Positions 26,700 to 35,027 of a stretch of DNA of 64,000 bases are shown here, one piece after another. Position numbers and translations under genes: made by a program. Under the pieces are notes generated by a model. It had not been told where the DNA came from, did no database searches, and was given only the letters and a program-made list of their open reading frames with translations. The number at the start of each line of letters is the position of its first letter. Position 1 is the stretch's first letter. This stretch comes from Mesorhizobium sangaii (GTDB taxonomy: Bacteria > Pseudomonadota > Alphaproteobacteria > Rhizobiales > Rhizobiaceae): assembly GCF_014207355.1 (NCBI RefSeq), contig NZ_JACHEF010000003.1, forward strand, positions 161,763 through 225,762, in the 5' to 3' direction.

Positions 26700-27548
26700 A
26701 TGTCTGCTTTTTCATGTGCAAGACATGTCTTGTCGGGCAGCGCCGCGATGGCACTGATGCTCTGGCTGACGCCGGTGTCCCTCGCGGATGAACCGGTCGA
26801 TGTCGAGCTGGTGCTGGCCGTCGATGTTTCGCTGTCGATGTCGCCCGACGAACTCGAGATCCAACGTCACGGCTACGCGGCGGCGCTGACACACGACAAC
26901 GTGCTGCAGGCGATCGCCGACGGCGCCCATGGCAAGATCGCGGTCACCTATGTCGAGTGGGCCGGGACCACCTGGCAGCGCGTCATCGTGCCGTGGACGG
27001 TGATCGCCGATCGCGCCGACGCAGAGCGTGTGGTTGCGCAATTGTCGGCCCAGCCGCCCGGCAGCGCACGGCGCACCTCGATCTCAGGCGCGCTGGAGTT
27101 CGGCAGCGATCTTTTCGCTGAAAGCGGCTACCAGGGAGACAAGCGGGTCATCGACATTTCGGGTGACGGTCCCAACAACCAGGGCGCGCCGGTCAACCTC
27201 ACCCGCGACGGGCTGGTCAAGCAAGGCATCGTCATCAACGGGCTGCCGCTGATGACCCGAGGCGGCTTTTCCGGCGTCTACGACGTCAACAATCTCGATC
27301 GCTATTACAGTGACTGCGTCATCGGCGGTCCTGGAGCCTTCATGATCCCGGTCAACGACTGGACGCAATTTCCCGAAGCCATCCGCCGCAAGCTGGTGCT
27401 GGAGCTTGCCGGCCCGGCCTCACCGCAATGGGCGGCGGAAGAAGCCGCGCATCCTCCAGTTGTATTGGCGCAGGACGCGCCCGCCAGCGACTGCCTGGTC
27501 GGGGAGAAAATGTGGCGCAACCGCAGCTGGATGTTCGACAGCCGCTAG
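26700..27548 (+). CDS. DUF1194 (VWA-fold) secreted protein
   Basis: A 282-residue protein with an N-terminal signal peptide (to about residue 30, ending VSLADEP). The DUF1194 domain follows, with the MIDAS-like motif DVSLSMS at ~43-49 and a second element, DISGDGPNNQG, near residue 158. This is a von Willebrand factor A-like fold common in rhizobia; its function is not established. Two cysteines (YYSDC, SDCLVG) could pair in the periplasm. It appears to be a single-gene unit. Confidence 0.85.
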   Translation: MSAFSCARHVLSGSAAMALMLWLTPVSLADEPVDVELVLAVDVSLSMSPDELEIQRHGYAAALTHDNVLQAIADGAHGKIAVTYVEWAGTTWQRVIVPWTVIADRADAERVVAQLSAQPPGSARRTSISGALEFGSDLFAESGYQGDKRVIDISGDGPNNQGAPVNLTRDGLVKQGIVINGLPLMTRGGFSGVYDVNNLDRYYSDCVIGGPGAFMIPVNDWTQFPEAIRRKLVLELAGPASPQWAAEEAAHPPVVLAQDAPASDCLVGEKMWRNRSWMFDSR

Positions 27549-27635
27549 ACTTGCCTCTCCAGACGAAGCAATGGCAAACTGGCGAGGCTGCGCCATTGGG
27601 CGGCGGGGCTGCGGGCAGAACCGAGGAAACACCAG

Positions 27636-27980
27636 ATGAAACGTCTTGCCATCCTGACTGCCGTCGCTTCCGTGCTTTTTGCTGACGGCGCCAGCGCCCA
27701 ATACAATGATGAGCCCGCCTGCATCATGTTCGAGCATGCAAATTTTCGCGGGCGGTCTATCGGCATTGGGTCCGACGATTCCGTGAATTTTCGCGGCGGT
27801 CAGTTCTGGAACGACCGTGTGTCGTCGGTGATCGTCCGCCGTGGTTGCACGCTGGTTGCCTATGAAGACTCGCGGATGGGCGGCCGTTCGATCGAGATCA
27901 GGCGCAGGGTCCGTAATTTCGGCGGCAGCGAGTGGAACGACCGCATCTCGTCGGCGGAGTGTTATTGCGACGACTACTGA
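27636..27980 (+). CDS. secreted beta/gamma-crystallin-fold protein (peptidase inhibitor I36-like)
   Basis: A 114-residue protein with a signal peptide (MKRLAILTAVASVLFADGASA). The mature part has two crystallin-like Greek-key repeats: ACIMFEHANFRGRSIGI...FWNDRVSSVIV and CTLVAYEDSRMGGRSIEI...EWNDRISSAEC. Such proteins bind calcium or inhibit proteases in actinobacteria; in rhizobia the role is unknown. Four cysteines suggest disulfides in the periplasm. Confidence 0.8.
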   Translation: MKRLAILTAVASVLFADGASAQYNDEPACIMFEHANFRGRSIGIGSDDSVNFRGGQFWNDRVSSVIVRRGCTLVAYEDSRMGGRSIEIRRRVRNFGGSEWNDRISSAECYCDDY

Positions 27981-28080
27981 ATGCATGCCGGATTTCTGGC
28001 GCCTGATGCCATTTCGGCGGCAGGCGGGCGATCCAGTGGCTATCGGCACTGGTCCGCGTTGCACCTCACCATCCTGTTCA

Positions 28081-28109
28081 TTGACAAGCCGATTGGCCTC
28101 TGTGACACA
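28081..28109 (+). promoter_or_regulatory. possible promoter of the ABC importer genes
   Basis: TTGACA at 28081-28086 and a weak GACACA at 28104-28109, with a 17-nt spacer, 33 nt before the substrate-binding protein start. The -35 is perfect and the -10 is poor. Confidence 0.35.
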
Positions 28110-28141
28110 ATTTCCTCAGAGAAAACAAAAGGGGAACTGAC

Positions 28142-29092
28142 ATGACCAGGATCGCCGTTCTTGCCGCAACATTGACACTTGCCGCCGGCTTGTCGGCACC
28201 GGCGATGGCTGCCACATCGGTCACCATCGGCATCAGCGGCTGGACCGGCTTCGCGCCGCTGACGCTTGCCAAGCAGGCAGGCCTGTTCGAGAAGCACGGC
28301 CTCGACGTGACCTTGAAGAAGGTGCCGCAAGCGAGCCGGCCGCTCGCCATCGCCAGCGGCGACCTGCAATGCGCCGCCACCACGGTCGAGACCTGGCTGG
28401 TCTGGAACGCCAGCGGCGTCACCACCAAGCAGATCTTCCAGCTCGACAAGTCCTATGGCGCCGACGGTATCGTCGCCCGCAACGACATCAAGACCGTCGC
28501 CGACCTCAAGGGCAAGAATGTCGCGTCCTCGGCACCGGGCACGTCGCCCTATTTCATGCTCGCCTGGGTGCTGAACAAGAACGGCATGTCGACCAAGGAT
28601 GTGACCGTCGTCAATCTGGAGCCGGACGCGGCGGCGCAGGCCTTCCTCGCCGGCCAGAACGACGCCGCCGTCACCTATGAACCGTTCATCTCGGCGGTGC
28701 GCGGCAAATCCGACCAGGGCCATATCCTGGCGACGACGCTCGACTACCCGATGGTGCTCGACACGGTCGGCTGCACGCCCGAGTTCCTCAAGGCCAATCC
28801 CGGTGCCGCCAAAGCACTTGCCGACAGCTATTTCGAAGCGCTCGACCTGATCAAGAGCGATCCGCAGAAATCCTACGAGATCATGGGCGCCGACGTGAAG
28901 CAGTCGGCCAAGGAATTCGAGGATTCGGCGAAGTACCTGAAATGGGCCGACAAGGCCGAGAACAAACAGTTCTTCACCAAGGAATTCCAGGACTTTTCCA
29001 AGACCGCCGGCGATCTTCTGCTGCAGATGGGGCTGATCAAGGAAGCGCCAGACGTCACTACGCTCGCCGACACCAGCGCGGTGTCGAACTGA
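28142..29092 (+). CDS. ABC transporter substrate-binding protein (SsuA/ThiY/TauA-like)
   Basis: A 316-residue periplasmic protein. The signal peptide ends near AMAATS (residue ~24). The mature part has the NMT1/SsuA layout: GISGWTGFAPLTLAKQAGLFEKHGLDV at the N-terminus, then VADLKGKNVASSAPGTSPYFMLAWVL. This family delivers sulfonates, taurine, nitrate, thiamine precursors or related small molecules. It starts a three-gene importer operon. The regulator encoded convergently just beyond (30760) hints at a nitrogenous osmolyte, but the ligand cannot be read from the sequence. Confidence 0.88.
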   Translation: MTRIAVLAATLTLAAGLSAPAMAATSVTIGISGWTGFAPLTLAKQAGLFEKHGLDVTLKKVPQASRPLAIASGDLQCAATTVETWLVWNASGVTTKQIFQLDKSYGADGIVARNDIKTVADLKGKNVASSAPGTSPYFMLAWVLNKNGMSTKDVTVVNLEPDAAAQAFLAGQNDAAVTYEPFISAVRGKSDQGHILATTLDYPMVLDTVGCTPEFLKANPGAAKALADSYFEALDLIKSDPQKSYEIMGADVKQSAKEFEDSAKYLKWADKAENKQFFTKEFQDFSKTAGDLLLQMGLIKEAPDVTTLADTSAVSN

Positions 29093-29114
29093 CAGTCCGG
29101 CCTTCGTCATCTGG

Positions 29115-29140
29115 CGGCGGCGCCGAGCGCCGCCGTTTTC
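29115..29140 (+). terminator. hairpin with T-tract between binding protein and permease genes
   Basis: CGGCGGCGC-CGA-GCGCCGCCG (9-bp GC stem, 3-nt loop, 29115-29135) followed by TTTTC. It lies 22 nt after the binding-protein stop. It may act as a partial terminator, giving more binding protein than permease and ATPase, a common arrangement in ABC importer operons. Confidence 0.6.
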
Positions 29141-29181
29141 TCCTGGACAAGTGACGATTTGAAGATGGGGACGATTTGAAG

Positions 29182-29955
29182 ATGCGCCCCTTGCATCCAG
29201 TCTCGCCGGGCATCCGAACGGTGTTCGGCATTTCCTTCTTCGTGCTGTTCGTTGCCTTCTGGGCGTGGATCACGTTTGGCGGCCACGTCAATCGCATCTT
29301 CCTCGCCGATCCGCTGTCGATGCTGCGGGATGGCTGGCGGCTGCTGGTCGAGGATCGTTTCTGGCTCGACATACTGATCACCATCTGGCGCGTCTTCGGC
29401 GGCTTCCTGCTGGCCTCGGTGGTCGCGGTGCCGCTCGGCATTGCCATGGGCGCCTGGAAGCCGGTGGAGGCGTTTCTGGAGCCATTCGTCTCCTTTGCCC
29501 GCTACCTGCCGGCCTCGGCTTTTATCCCGCTGCTCATCCTGTGGGCCGGCATTGGCGAACTGGAAAAATTGCTCGTCATCTTCGTCGGCTCGGTGTTCCA
29601 GATCATCCTGATCATCGCGGTCAAGGTCGGCAGCACGCGGCGCGACCTGGTCGAGGCTGCCTATACGCTGGGCTCCACCAACAACGGCATCGTCAGCCGT
29701 GTGATCATGCCGGCCAATGCGCCCGAGATCGCCGAGACGTTGCGGCTGGTGCTCGGCTGGGCATGGACCTATGTCATCGTCGCCGAGCTGATCGGCTCGT
29801 CCTCCGGCATCGGTTACATGATCATCAACAGCCAGTCGCGGCTGGCGACGGGGCAGATCATCTTCGGCATCATCGTCATCGGGCTGATCGGACTGTTGTC
29901 CGACTTCGCCTTCAAGGCCTTCAACCGCTGGCTCTTTCCGTGGAGCCTGGCGTGA
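29182..29955 (+). CDS. ABC transporter permease (SsuC/TauC-like)
   Basis: A 257-residue protein with about six transmembrane helices. The BPD_transp_1 EAA loop is visible as EAAYTLGSTNNGIVSRVIMPANAPEI at ~158-183, where it docks on the ATPase. The 15-nt sequence GACGATTTGAAGATG occurs twice around the start (29153-29167 and 29170-29184). Only the second copy opens the gene; the first ATG is out of frame and stops after four codons. The stop overlaps the start of the ATPase gene. Confidence 0.9.
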   Translation: MRPLHPVSPGIRTVFGISFFVLFVAFWAWITFGGHVNRIFLADPLSMLRDGWRLLVEDRFWLDILITIWRVFGGFLLASVVAVPLGIAMGAWKPVEAFLEPFVSFARYLPASAFIPLLILWAGIGELEKLLVIFVGSVFQIILIIAVKVGSTRRDLVEAAYTLGSTNNGIVSRVIMPANAPEIAETLRLVLGWAWTYVIVAELIGSSSGIGYMIINSQSRLATGQIIFGIIVIGLIGLLSDFAFKAFNRWLFPWSLA

Positions 29956-30743
29956 GCAAGCTTCTCATCGAAGGCGTTTCGCGCACGTTCGCCGGCGTAC
30001 GCGGCGGGGAGCCGGTCAAGGCGCTGATGCCGGTCGACCTTGCGGTCGCGGCCAATGACTTCATCACCATCCTGGGTCCATCGGGCTGCGGAAAGTCGAC
30101 ACTGCTCAGAATTGTCGCCGGGCTGGAAGCGCCAAGCGAAGGCCGGGTGCTGCTCGACGGCAAGGCAGTGACCCGGCCGGGGCCGGATCGCGGCATGGTC
30201 TTCCAGTCCTACACGCTGTTTCCCTGGCTGACGGTGGCCGAGAACATCGCCTTCGGCCTGCGCGAGCGCGGCATGGCCGAGAAAGAGCGTGATGGGATCG
30301 TTGCTTCCTATGTCGATCTCGTCGGGCTGAAAGGGTTTGAGAACCACTGGCCGAAGCAGCTTTCCGGCGGCATGCAGCAGCGCACGGCGATCGCCCGCGC
30401 TTTGGCCAACGATCCCGAGATCCTGTTGCTCGACGAGCCGTTCGGCGCGCTCGACAACCAGACACGCGGGTTGATGCAGGAGCTGCTGCTCGGCATCTGG
30501 GAGCGTCGCAAGAAAACGGTGCTGTTCGTCACGCACGACATCGAGGAGGCGATCTTCATGGCGTCGCGGGTGATCTTAATGACTGCCCGACCCGGCCGCG
30601 TCAAGTCGGATGTCGCCATCGACCTGCCGCATCCGCGCCACTACACGCTGAAGACCAGCCCGGAATTCTCGGCGCTAAAGGCACGGCTGACCGAGGATAT
30701 CCGCGTCGAGGCAATGCGCACGGCGCAGGCGCAGAGCGCCTAG
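29952..30743 (+). CDS. ABC transporter ATP-binding protein (SsuB/TauB-like)
   Basis: A 263-residue ATPase. Walker A is GPSGCGKST at ~40-48, the signature LSGGMQQR at ~136-143, Walker B ILLLDEPFGALD at ~156-167, and the H-loop VTHDIEEA follows. The start is GTG at 29952, overlapping the permease stop (GTGA). It powers the importer encoded by the two preceding genes. Confidence 0.93.
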   Translation: MSKLLIEGVSRTFAGVRGGEPVKALMPVDLAVAANDFITILGPSGCGKSTLLRIVAGLEAPSEGRVLLDGKAVTRPGPDRGMVFQSYTLFPWLTVAENIAFGLRERGMAEKERDGIVASYVDLVGLKGFENHWPKQLSGGMQQRTAIARALANDPEILLLDEPFGALDNQTRGLMQELLLGIWERRKKTVLFVTHDIEEAIFMASRVILMTARPGRVKSDVAIDLPHPRHYTLKTSPEFSALKARLTEDIRVEAMRTAQAQSA

Positions 30744-30759
30744 GTAACCTTGTGCCGGC

Positions 30760-31761
30760 TCAGGCCGCCAGCAACTGCTTGCGGTCGACGCGCTCCTGCT
30801 GCGGCGATCGGGCATAGAGCTCGCGGTAGCATTTGGAGAAATGCGAGGCCGAGACGAAGCCGCAGGCGACCGCCACCTCGACCACCGGCATCGACGACTG
30901 GATCAGCAGATGCCTGGCGCGGTCGAGCCGGATTTCCAGATAGTAGCGGGCAGGGGACCGTCCCATCTCGGTGCGGAACAGCCGCTCGATCTGGCGGCGC
31001 GACAGGTCGACATGGTCGGCGATCTCGATCAGCGACAGCGGCTCGGACAGGTTCGCCTCCATCAGTTCGATGATGGTCAGCACCTTCGAGTTCTGTACGC
31101 CGAGGCGGGCGCGCAGCGGCAGGCGCTGGCGGTCGGTCGGGCTGCGAACGCGGTCCGTCAGCACCTGCTCGCAGACGCGGTTGACGAGGTTTTCGTCGAA
31201 ATCGTCGCCGATCAGCTTCAGCATCATGTCGAGCGCCGCGGTGCCGCCGGCGCAGGTGTAGATATTCTGATCGATCTCGAAGAGGTCGGCAAAGACATTG
31301 GCCTTCGGGAACGCCTCTGAAAAGCCCGGCAGGTTCTCCCAGTGGATGGCGCAGCGCTTGTTGGACAGCAGGCCCGCGGCGGCGAGAATATGCGCGCCCG
31401 TGCACAGGCCGCCGACGGCGACGCCGCGATTGTACTCCTCGCGCAGCCACGCGAAGGCCGACTTGTTCTGGTAGCGCTCGACATTGACGCCGCTGCAGAC
31501 GATGGCCATGTTCGGCCGGTCAGGGCCCGCCATCTTCTTGCGCTCTTCCTCCAGCGAGGTGTTGACCGCGCATTCGACCCCGTTCGAGGCGCGCACCGGC
31601 TTGCCGTCGATACTGGCGAGGCGCCAGCGATAGGCCTCATAGCCAAGCATGCGGTTGGCCGAGCGCAACGGGTCGAGCGCGGTCGCAAACGCGATCATGG
31701 TGAAATCGGGAATAAGAAAGAATACAAACGATCGCTTGATCGGATGCTTTACGGCGTTCAA
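30760..31761 (-). CDS. GlxA family AraC-type transcriptional regulator (GbdR-like)
   Basis: A 333-residue regulator. Residues ~10-185 form a DJ-1/PfpI-like domain (FVFFLIPDFTMIAFATALDPLR, GLCTGAHILAAAGLL). The C-terminal ~100 residues form the AraC double helix-turn-helix (LSLIEIADHVDLSRRQIERLF, VVEVAVACGFVSASHFSKCYRE). The closest characterised relatives I know of are the glycine-betaine and carnitine regulators GbdR and CdhR of Pseudomonas, which activate demethylation genes including sarcosine oxidase. With four sets of betaine/dimethylglycine/sarcosine genes in the window, a comparable role is likely but unproven. Two palindromes upstream suggest autoregulation. Confidence 0.88.
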   Translation of the reverse strand: MNAVKHPIKRSFVFFLIPDFTMIAFATALDPLRSANRMLGYEAYRWRLASIDGKPVRASNGVECAVNTSLEEERKKMAGPDRPNMAIVCSGVNVERYQNKSAFAWLREEYNRGVAVGGLCTGAHILAAAGLLSNKRCAIHWENLPGFSEAFPKANVFADLFEIDQNIYTCAGGTAALDMMLKLIGDDFDENLVNRVCEQVLTDRVRSPTDRQRLPLRARLGVQNSKVLTIIELMEANLSEPLSLIEIADHVDLSRRQIERLFRTEMGRSPARYYLEIRLDRARHLLIQSSMPVVEVAVACGFVSASHFSKCYRELYARSPQQERVDRKQLLAA

Positions 31762-31791
31762 GGGAACCTCACGCAGCCATGGCGCGAACAG

Positions 31792-31817
31792 GATGTCGCG
31801 ATTAGCATAGCGACATC
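31792..31817. promoter_or_regulatory. palindrome GATGTCGC-N10-GCGACATC
   Basis: A perfect 8+8 inverted repeat with a 10-nt spacer, 31 nt upstream of the GlxA/AraC regulator start. It contains the same GCGACA core as the bipartite elements at 23946 and 45329. It is probably an autoregulatory site. Confidence 0.5.
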
Positions 31818-31865
31818 AGGAAAAACCATGTCTGTCAATCGGCTACGCGGCCAGGACACGATTAA

Positions 31866-31887
31866 ATTTGCGACATGGGTCGCAAAT
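31866..31887. promoter_or_regulatory. palindrome ATTTGCGAC-N4-GTCGCAAAT
   Basis: A perfect 9+9 inverted repeat with a 4-nt spacer, 105 nt upstream of the GlxA/AraC regulator start. The half-site TTTGCGAC is identical to the strong half-site at 45329 and 23968. Confidence 0.55.
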
Positions 31888-31964
31888 GGGCAATCGGGTG
31901 TTCAGCGAGGCCTGCACGAGACGCCCAACTGTTCAGGAACAGCCAGATTACGCCTTGCGGCGGA

Positions 31965-32001
31965 AACAAAAACGCCGCCTTGGGAGGAACCAGGCGGCGT
32001 T
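31965..32001 (-). terminator. rho-independent terminator of the 44-residue gene
   Basis: On the minus strand AACGCCGCCT, an 11-nt loop, AGGCGGCGTT (31992-32001 pairs with 31971-31980), then a T-rich tail (TTTGTTT). It lies about 45 nt after the stop codon at 32046. Confidence 0.75.
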
Positions 32002-32045
32002 GCAGTTTTAAAGCAGCGGCAGGGAAGCGCTGCCTGCAAAAAGGT

Positions 32046-32180
32046 TCAGGCGACGAAGCCGAGACGCGCCGCAGCCATCGCGCCGGTTTGGCCGGGCATG
32101 GTGTTGGCGAGGCGCTGACGCTCGAGAGCGGTGGTCAGGTTCATTTCGCGGCGGGCGAAGAGGCGGGCAAAAAGCTTCAT
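32046..32180 (-). CDS. small hypothetical protein, 44 residues
   Basis: Reads MKLFARLFARREMNLTTALE..., then a sequence ending AAARLGFVA. GGAG lies 6 nt upstream of an in-frame ATGATCATG, so translation may begin at 32186 or 32180. An intrinsic terminator lies downstream and an AT-rich region upstream, so the unit has all parts of a small independent gene. The N-terminal half is basic and amphipathic. I do not recognise the family. The nearby DUF1127 gene at 32520 is similar in size and layout but not in sequence. Confidence 0.55.
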   Translation of the reverse strand: MKLFARLFARREMNLTTALERQRLANTMPGQTGAMAAARLGFVA

Positions 32181-32186
32181 GATCAT

Positions 32187-32465
32187 CTCCATTCGGTTGC
32201 TCAGACGGGTCGCCTTCGCTTGATGGAGTGGGGCAGCTCGTTTGCTGACGCTGATATAGGCTTGTGTAAGAAAAAACTAAATCGCAAAAGCGAAGCGCTT
32301 GTTATGAAATGCGACACCGATTGCGACAAATTTGGGCAACATGCTCGAAATTTGCAATTGTTTACAAGGGACTAATTGGGAAACTGGGTCGCTATGCGGC
32401 TTGCTCATATGCGTCATGCGCTGGCGACATGGCTCCAAAACTCGTTTGAATACAAATAAAACAGA
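32187..32465 (-). other. AT-rich upstream region of the small gene, no coding seen
   Basis: No convincing reading frame occurs between the small gene and the DUF1127 terminator. The stretch is AT-rich for this genome. It holds two TGCGAC half-sites 12 nt apart (32310-32315 and 32322-32327) and AAATCGCAAAAGCG near 32278, resembling the GCGAC elements elsewhere in the window. It probably contains the promoter of the 44-residue gene. Confidence 0.4.
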
Positions 32466-32500
32466 GAAGGCCTGCCGGGCGGGCCGCGCGGCAGGCCTTC
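32466..32500 (-). terminator. rho-independent terminator of the DUF1127 gene
   Basis: GAAGGCCTGCCG (32466-32477) pairs perfectly with CGGCAGGCCTTC (32489-32500) around an 11-nt loop. On the minus strand TCTGTTTTATT follows. Confidence 0.8.
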
Positions 32501-32519
32501 AGTACATGGTACACACGAT

Positions 32520-32705
32520 TTACTTTGCTCCAGCCCAGGATCCGACGCCGTTGCGAATGCCGGTCTTGGTGTCGGCAGCTTCAGGCCAGCCGATGTCCTT
32601 CTGCAGTTCGATCGGCAGAGAGTGGATAGCACGTTCGGTCTGGTAGCGGGCGCGGGCTGCGCTGAATTCGGTCGCGATCCGACCGATGGACGACAGGATA
32701 GACAT
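32520..32705 (-). CDS. DUF1127 small protein
   Basis: A 61-residue protein ending ...SLPIELQKDIGWPEAADTKTGIRNGVGSWAGAK. The segment LQKDIGW is the DUF1127 signature. The ribosome-binding site AAAGGAG lies before ATG 32705. DUF1127 proteins of alphaproteobacteria are small and basic; some bind RNA or affect phosphate and stress responses. It is divergent from a LysR regulator. CTGGCA-GA-TGCCAG (32723-32736) forms a palindrome in the leader. A second DUF1127 gene is at 35028. Confidence 0.85.
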   Translation of the reverse strand: MSILSSIGRIATEFSAARARYQTERAIHSLPIELQKDIGWPEAADTKTGIRNGVGSWAGAK

Positions 32706-32925
32706 TTCTTTCTCCTTTGGTGCTGGCAGATGCCAGACGGTGAGATGGTTACGTCGCTTTTGTTTCAACCGCATTTCATGTCGATTGCAGGTTTGTGTCG
32801 TGGTCGTTTCCGTGGCCACTTCCAATGCGTCCTGCCTCGATGGTGTTGACTATCGTCCCAATCTGATGTTCAATCAAACGAAATGGAATGATCCTTTGTA
32901 TCAGAAAAATTGAAGGTCGCTTCCC

Positions 32926-33825
32926 ATGAACGCCCCACTCAATCATCCACTGCCTCTCCTCGATCTCGACGTTTTGCGCACTTTCGTGGCGATTGCCGAG
33001 ACAGGCAGCTTCACCACCGCCGCCAATGCCGTCTTCCGCACGCCGTCGGCTGTCTCCATGCAGATCAAGAAGCTGGAGGACATTCTCGGCCGCTCGGTGT
33101 TCGCGCGCGACGCCCGCTCGGTGTCGCTCACGACGGATGGCGAAATGCTGCTCGGCTATGCCCGCAGGCTGCTGTCGATCAACCGCGAGGTGGTGTCGAA
33201 ATTCATCATTCCCGAGATTGTCGGCGTTGTCCGGCTTGGTTCGCCGGATGACTATGGCGAGCGCGTGCTGCCGCATGTGCTGAAGCGTTTCGCGCAATCG
33301 CATCCGTCGATCGCCGTCGATGTCACCATCGACCAGAGCAGCAATCTGCGCCGGCGCATGGACGACCGGGCGCTCGACATCACGCTCTTGACCAACTCCT
33401 ACAAGACCAGTGCGCTCGGTGCCGAGGTGCTGCTCACAGAGCCGATCGTCTGGGCCGGTGCCAAGGGCGGCTGCGCGCATCTGCGCGAACCCTTGCCGGT
33501 ATCGCTTTGGGAAGAGGGCTGCGCCTGGCGGGCCGGCGCACTTGAAGCGCTTGGACGCGAAGGCCGCAACTACCGCATCGCCTATATGAGCGCACACACG
33601 GCCGGCCAGCGCGCCGCGATCATGTCCGATCTCGCTGTGGCGCCGCTGCCGAAGTCATTCCTCGGCAACGACATGGTCGAACTCTGCCCCAAGGACGGCA
33701 TGCCCGACATCGGCACTTACAATCTCGCGATGGTGGTGGCGCCGGACGCCAGCGCGCCGGTCAAGGCCGTCGCCGACCATATCCGCGCGACCTTCGAAGT
33801 GTTCCGGGAAACCGGCAAGTTCTGA
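32926..33825 (+). CDS. LysR family transcriptional regulator
   Basis: A 299-residue LysR protein. The winged HTH is at ~14-75 (LDVLRTFVAIAETGSFTTAANAVFRTPSAVSMQIKKLEDIL) and the substrate-binding domain from ~95. It is transcribed away from the DUF1127 gene, the usual LysR layout, so that gene is a candidate target. In Brucella a LysR protein, VtlR, activates small DUF1127-like genes. I do not consider this protein an orthologue because its N-terminus differs from that line as I recall it. Confidence 0.88.
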   Translation: MNAPLNHPLPLLDLDVLRTFVAIAETGSFTTAANAVFRTPSAVSMQIKKLEDILGRSVFARDARSVSLTTDGEMLLGYARRLLSINREVVSKFIIPEIVGVVRLGSPDDYGERVLPHVLKRFAQSHPSIAVDVTIDQSSNLRRRMDDRALDITLLTNSYKTSALGAEVLLTEPIVWAGAKGGCAHLREPLPVSLWEEGCAWRAGALEALGREGRNYRIAYMSAHTAGQRAAIMSDLAVAPLPKSFLGNDMVELCPKDGMPDIGTYNLAMVVAPDASAPVKAVADHIRATFEVFRETGKF

Positions 33826-33828
33826 TCG

Positions 33829-34782
33829 CTACTCCGCCGCTTCGGCGGAGGGCGCTTCGAACCTTATCCTGCCGTCTTGCGTGATTGGCGAGCGGCTCCC
33901 GGCAAGAAAAGCGGCGATGTGCTGGCGGGCGCGGCGTGATTCCGGCATGTCGATCAGCGGCCAGACGTGGAACATGCCTTCCTCGTAGACAACCTCCACT
34001 TCGACGCCGGCGGCGCGCGCCTTTTGCGCGAAGATCAGATTGTCTGGGCTGAGCAAATCGTGCGAACCGGTCAACAGTAGCGTTTTCGGCAGCACCGAGA
34101 GGTCGCCATAGAGCGGGCTGATGTGCCAGTCGCTGCGATCGAAGCCGGCGCTGTAGAGCCGGACAGCCTCCATCCCGCCCGAAATGCCCAGCCAGGGGTC
34201 GCGGCGTTCGGCCTCGAACACTTCTGGGTTGGAAAGCGACATGTCGAGGCCGGGCGAAATCAGTACATGGCGCGACGGCAGGGGCAGGGCCTGTTCCGCG
34301 GCCATCATGGTCAGCACGACGGCCATGTTGCCGCCGGCGGAATCGCCCATGAAGACGATATCCTCGGCCTCCGTCTCGTCGAGCATCTGGCGGTAGACAT
34401 CGCCGACCATGCCGAACATGGCGTGGAAATCGTGTTCGGGAGCGATCGGATAGATCGGCACGGTGATACCGTAGCCCAGCCGGTCGGCCATGTCGGCGAT
34501 CAGGTGCCAGTGATAGGGCGTGATTTCAAAGACATAGGCGCCGCCGTGCAGATAAAGCATCCGCTTCTGCTCTCCGGCCTTGGGGGCGATCTCATAGACT
34601 GGAAAGCCATCGACCGTATGCATCCCGATATCGAGACGCTGATGCAGCGCGGCGGGCGGCTGGTGGTTCTCGGACTTGCGCGCGGCAGCGATCCAGCGCT
34701 GCAGGTTTTCCGGGCTGGAAAACGCCTTCTTGCGACTGTGCCGGAGCACGAAGGACACGACGTGGCTTTTCAAACTTGGCAT
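33829..34782 (-). CDS. alpha/beta hydrolase (hormone-sensitive lipase type esterase)
   Basis: A 317-residue alpha/beta hydrolase_3. The oxyanion-hole motif HGGAYV is at ~77-82, the nucleophile elbow GDSAGG at ~145-150, an aspartate follows in GSHDLLSPD, and a histidine in EGMFHVWPL. These give a complete Ser-Asp-His triad. It should cleave short-chain esters. The start at 34782 is preferred over an upstream frame without family resemblance. It is convergent with the LysR gene, with 3 nt between the stop codons. Confidence 0.88.
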   Translation of the reverse strand: MPSLKSHVVSFVLRHSRKKAFSSPENLQRWIAAARKSENHQPPAALHQRLDIGMHTVDGFPVYEIAPKAGEQKRMLYLHGGAYVFEITPYHWHLIADMADRLGYGITVPIYPIAPEHDFHAMFGMVGDVYRQMLDETEAEDIVFMGDSAGGNMAVVLTMMAAEQALPLPSRHVLISPGLDMSLSNPEVFEAERRDPWLGISGGMEAVRLYSAGFDRSDWHISPLYGDLSVLPKTLLLTGSHDLLSPDNLIFAQKARAAGVEVEVVYEEGMFHVWPLIDMPESRRARQHIAAFLAGSRSPITQDGRIRFEAPSAEAAE

Positions 34783-35027
34783 GCGGATACACGAACTTCG
34801 GCGGCAGCCGACTAAGAGAATTCCCCTCTCTGGCGAAGATCGTACCGTGGCCGAAAATGTCAAGTTTTACGCGATGTCTACACAGTGGTGTGATCCGCGC
34901 CGTGGTGCTTGCGTCGGCGGTCAACGCCGCAACAGAAGCGCGGCGCGCAGCCGGGTGTTGCCAGGCGCCGAGGCCGCATGGGGGCTCCGACGCCTGACGA
35001 GCAGCTTGCATTTGTCGGCGAATGTCA

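Noticed and set aside
32926..33825. calling the LysR regulator vtlR or lsrB
   Set aside because: The N-terminal sequence does not match that line as I recall it; only the proximity to DUF1127 genes is similar, so no symbol was given.
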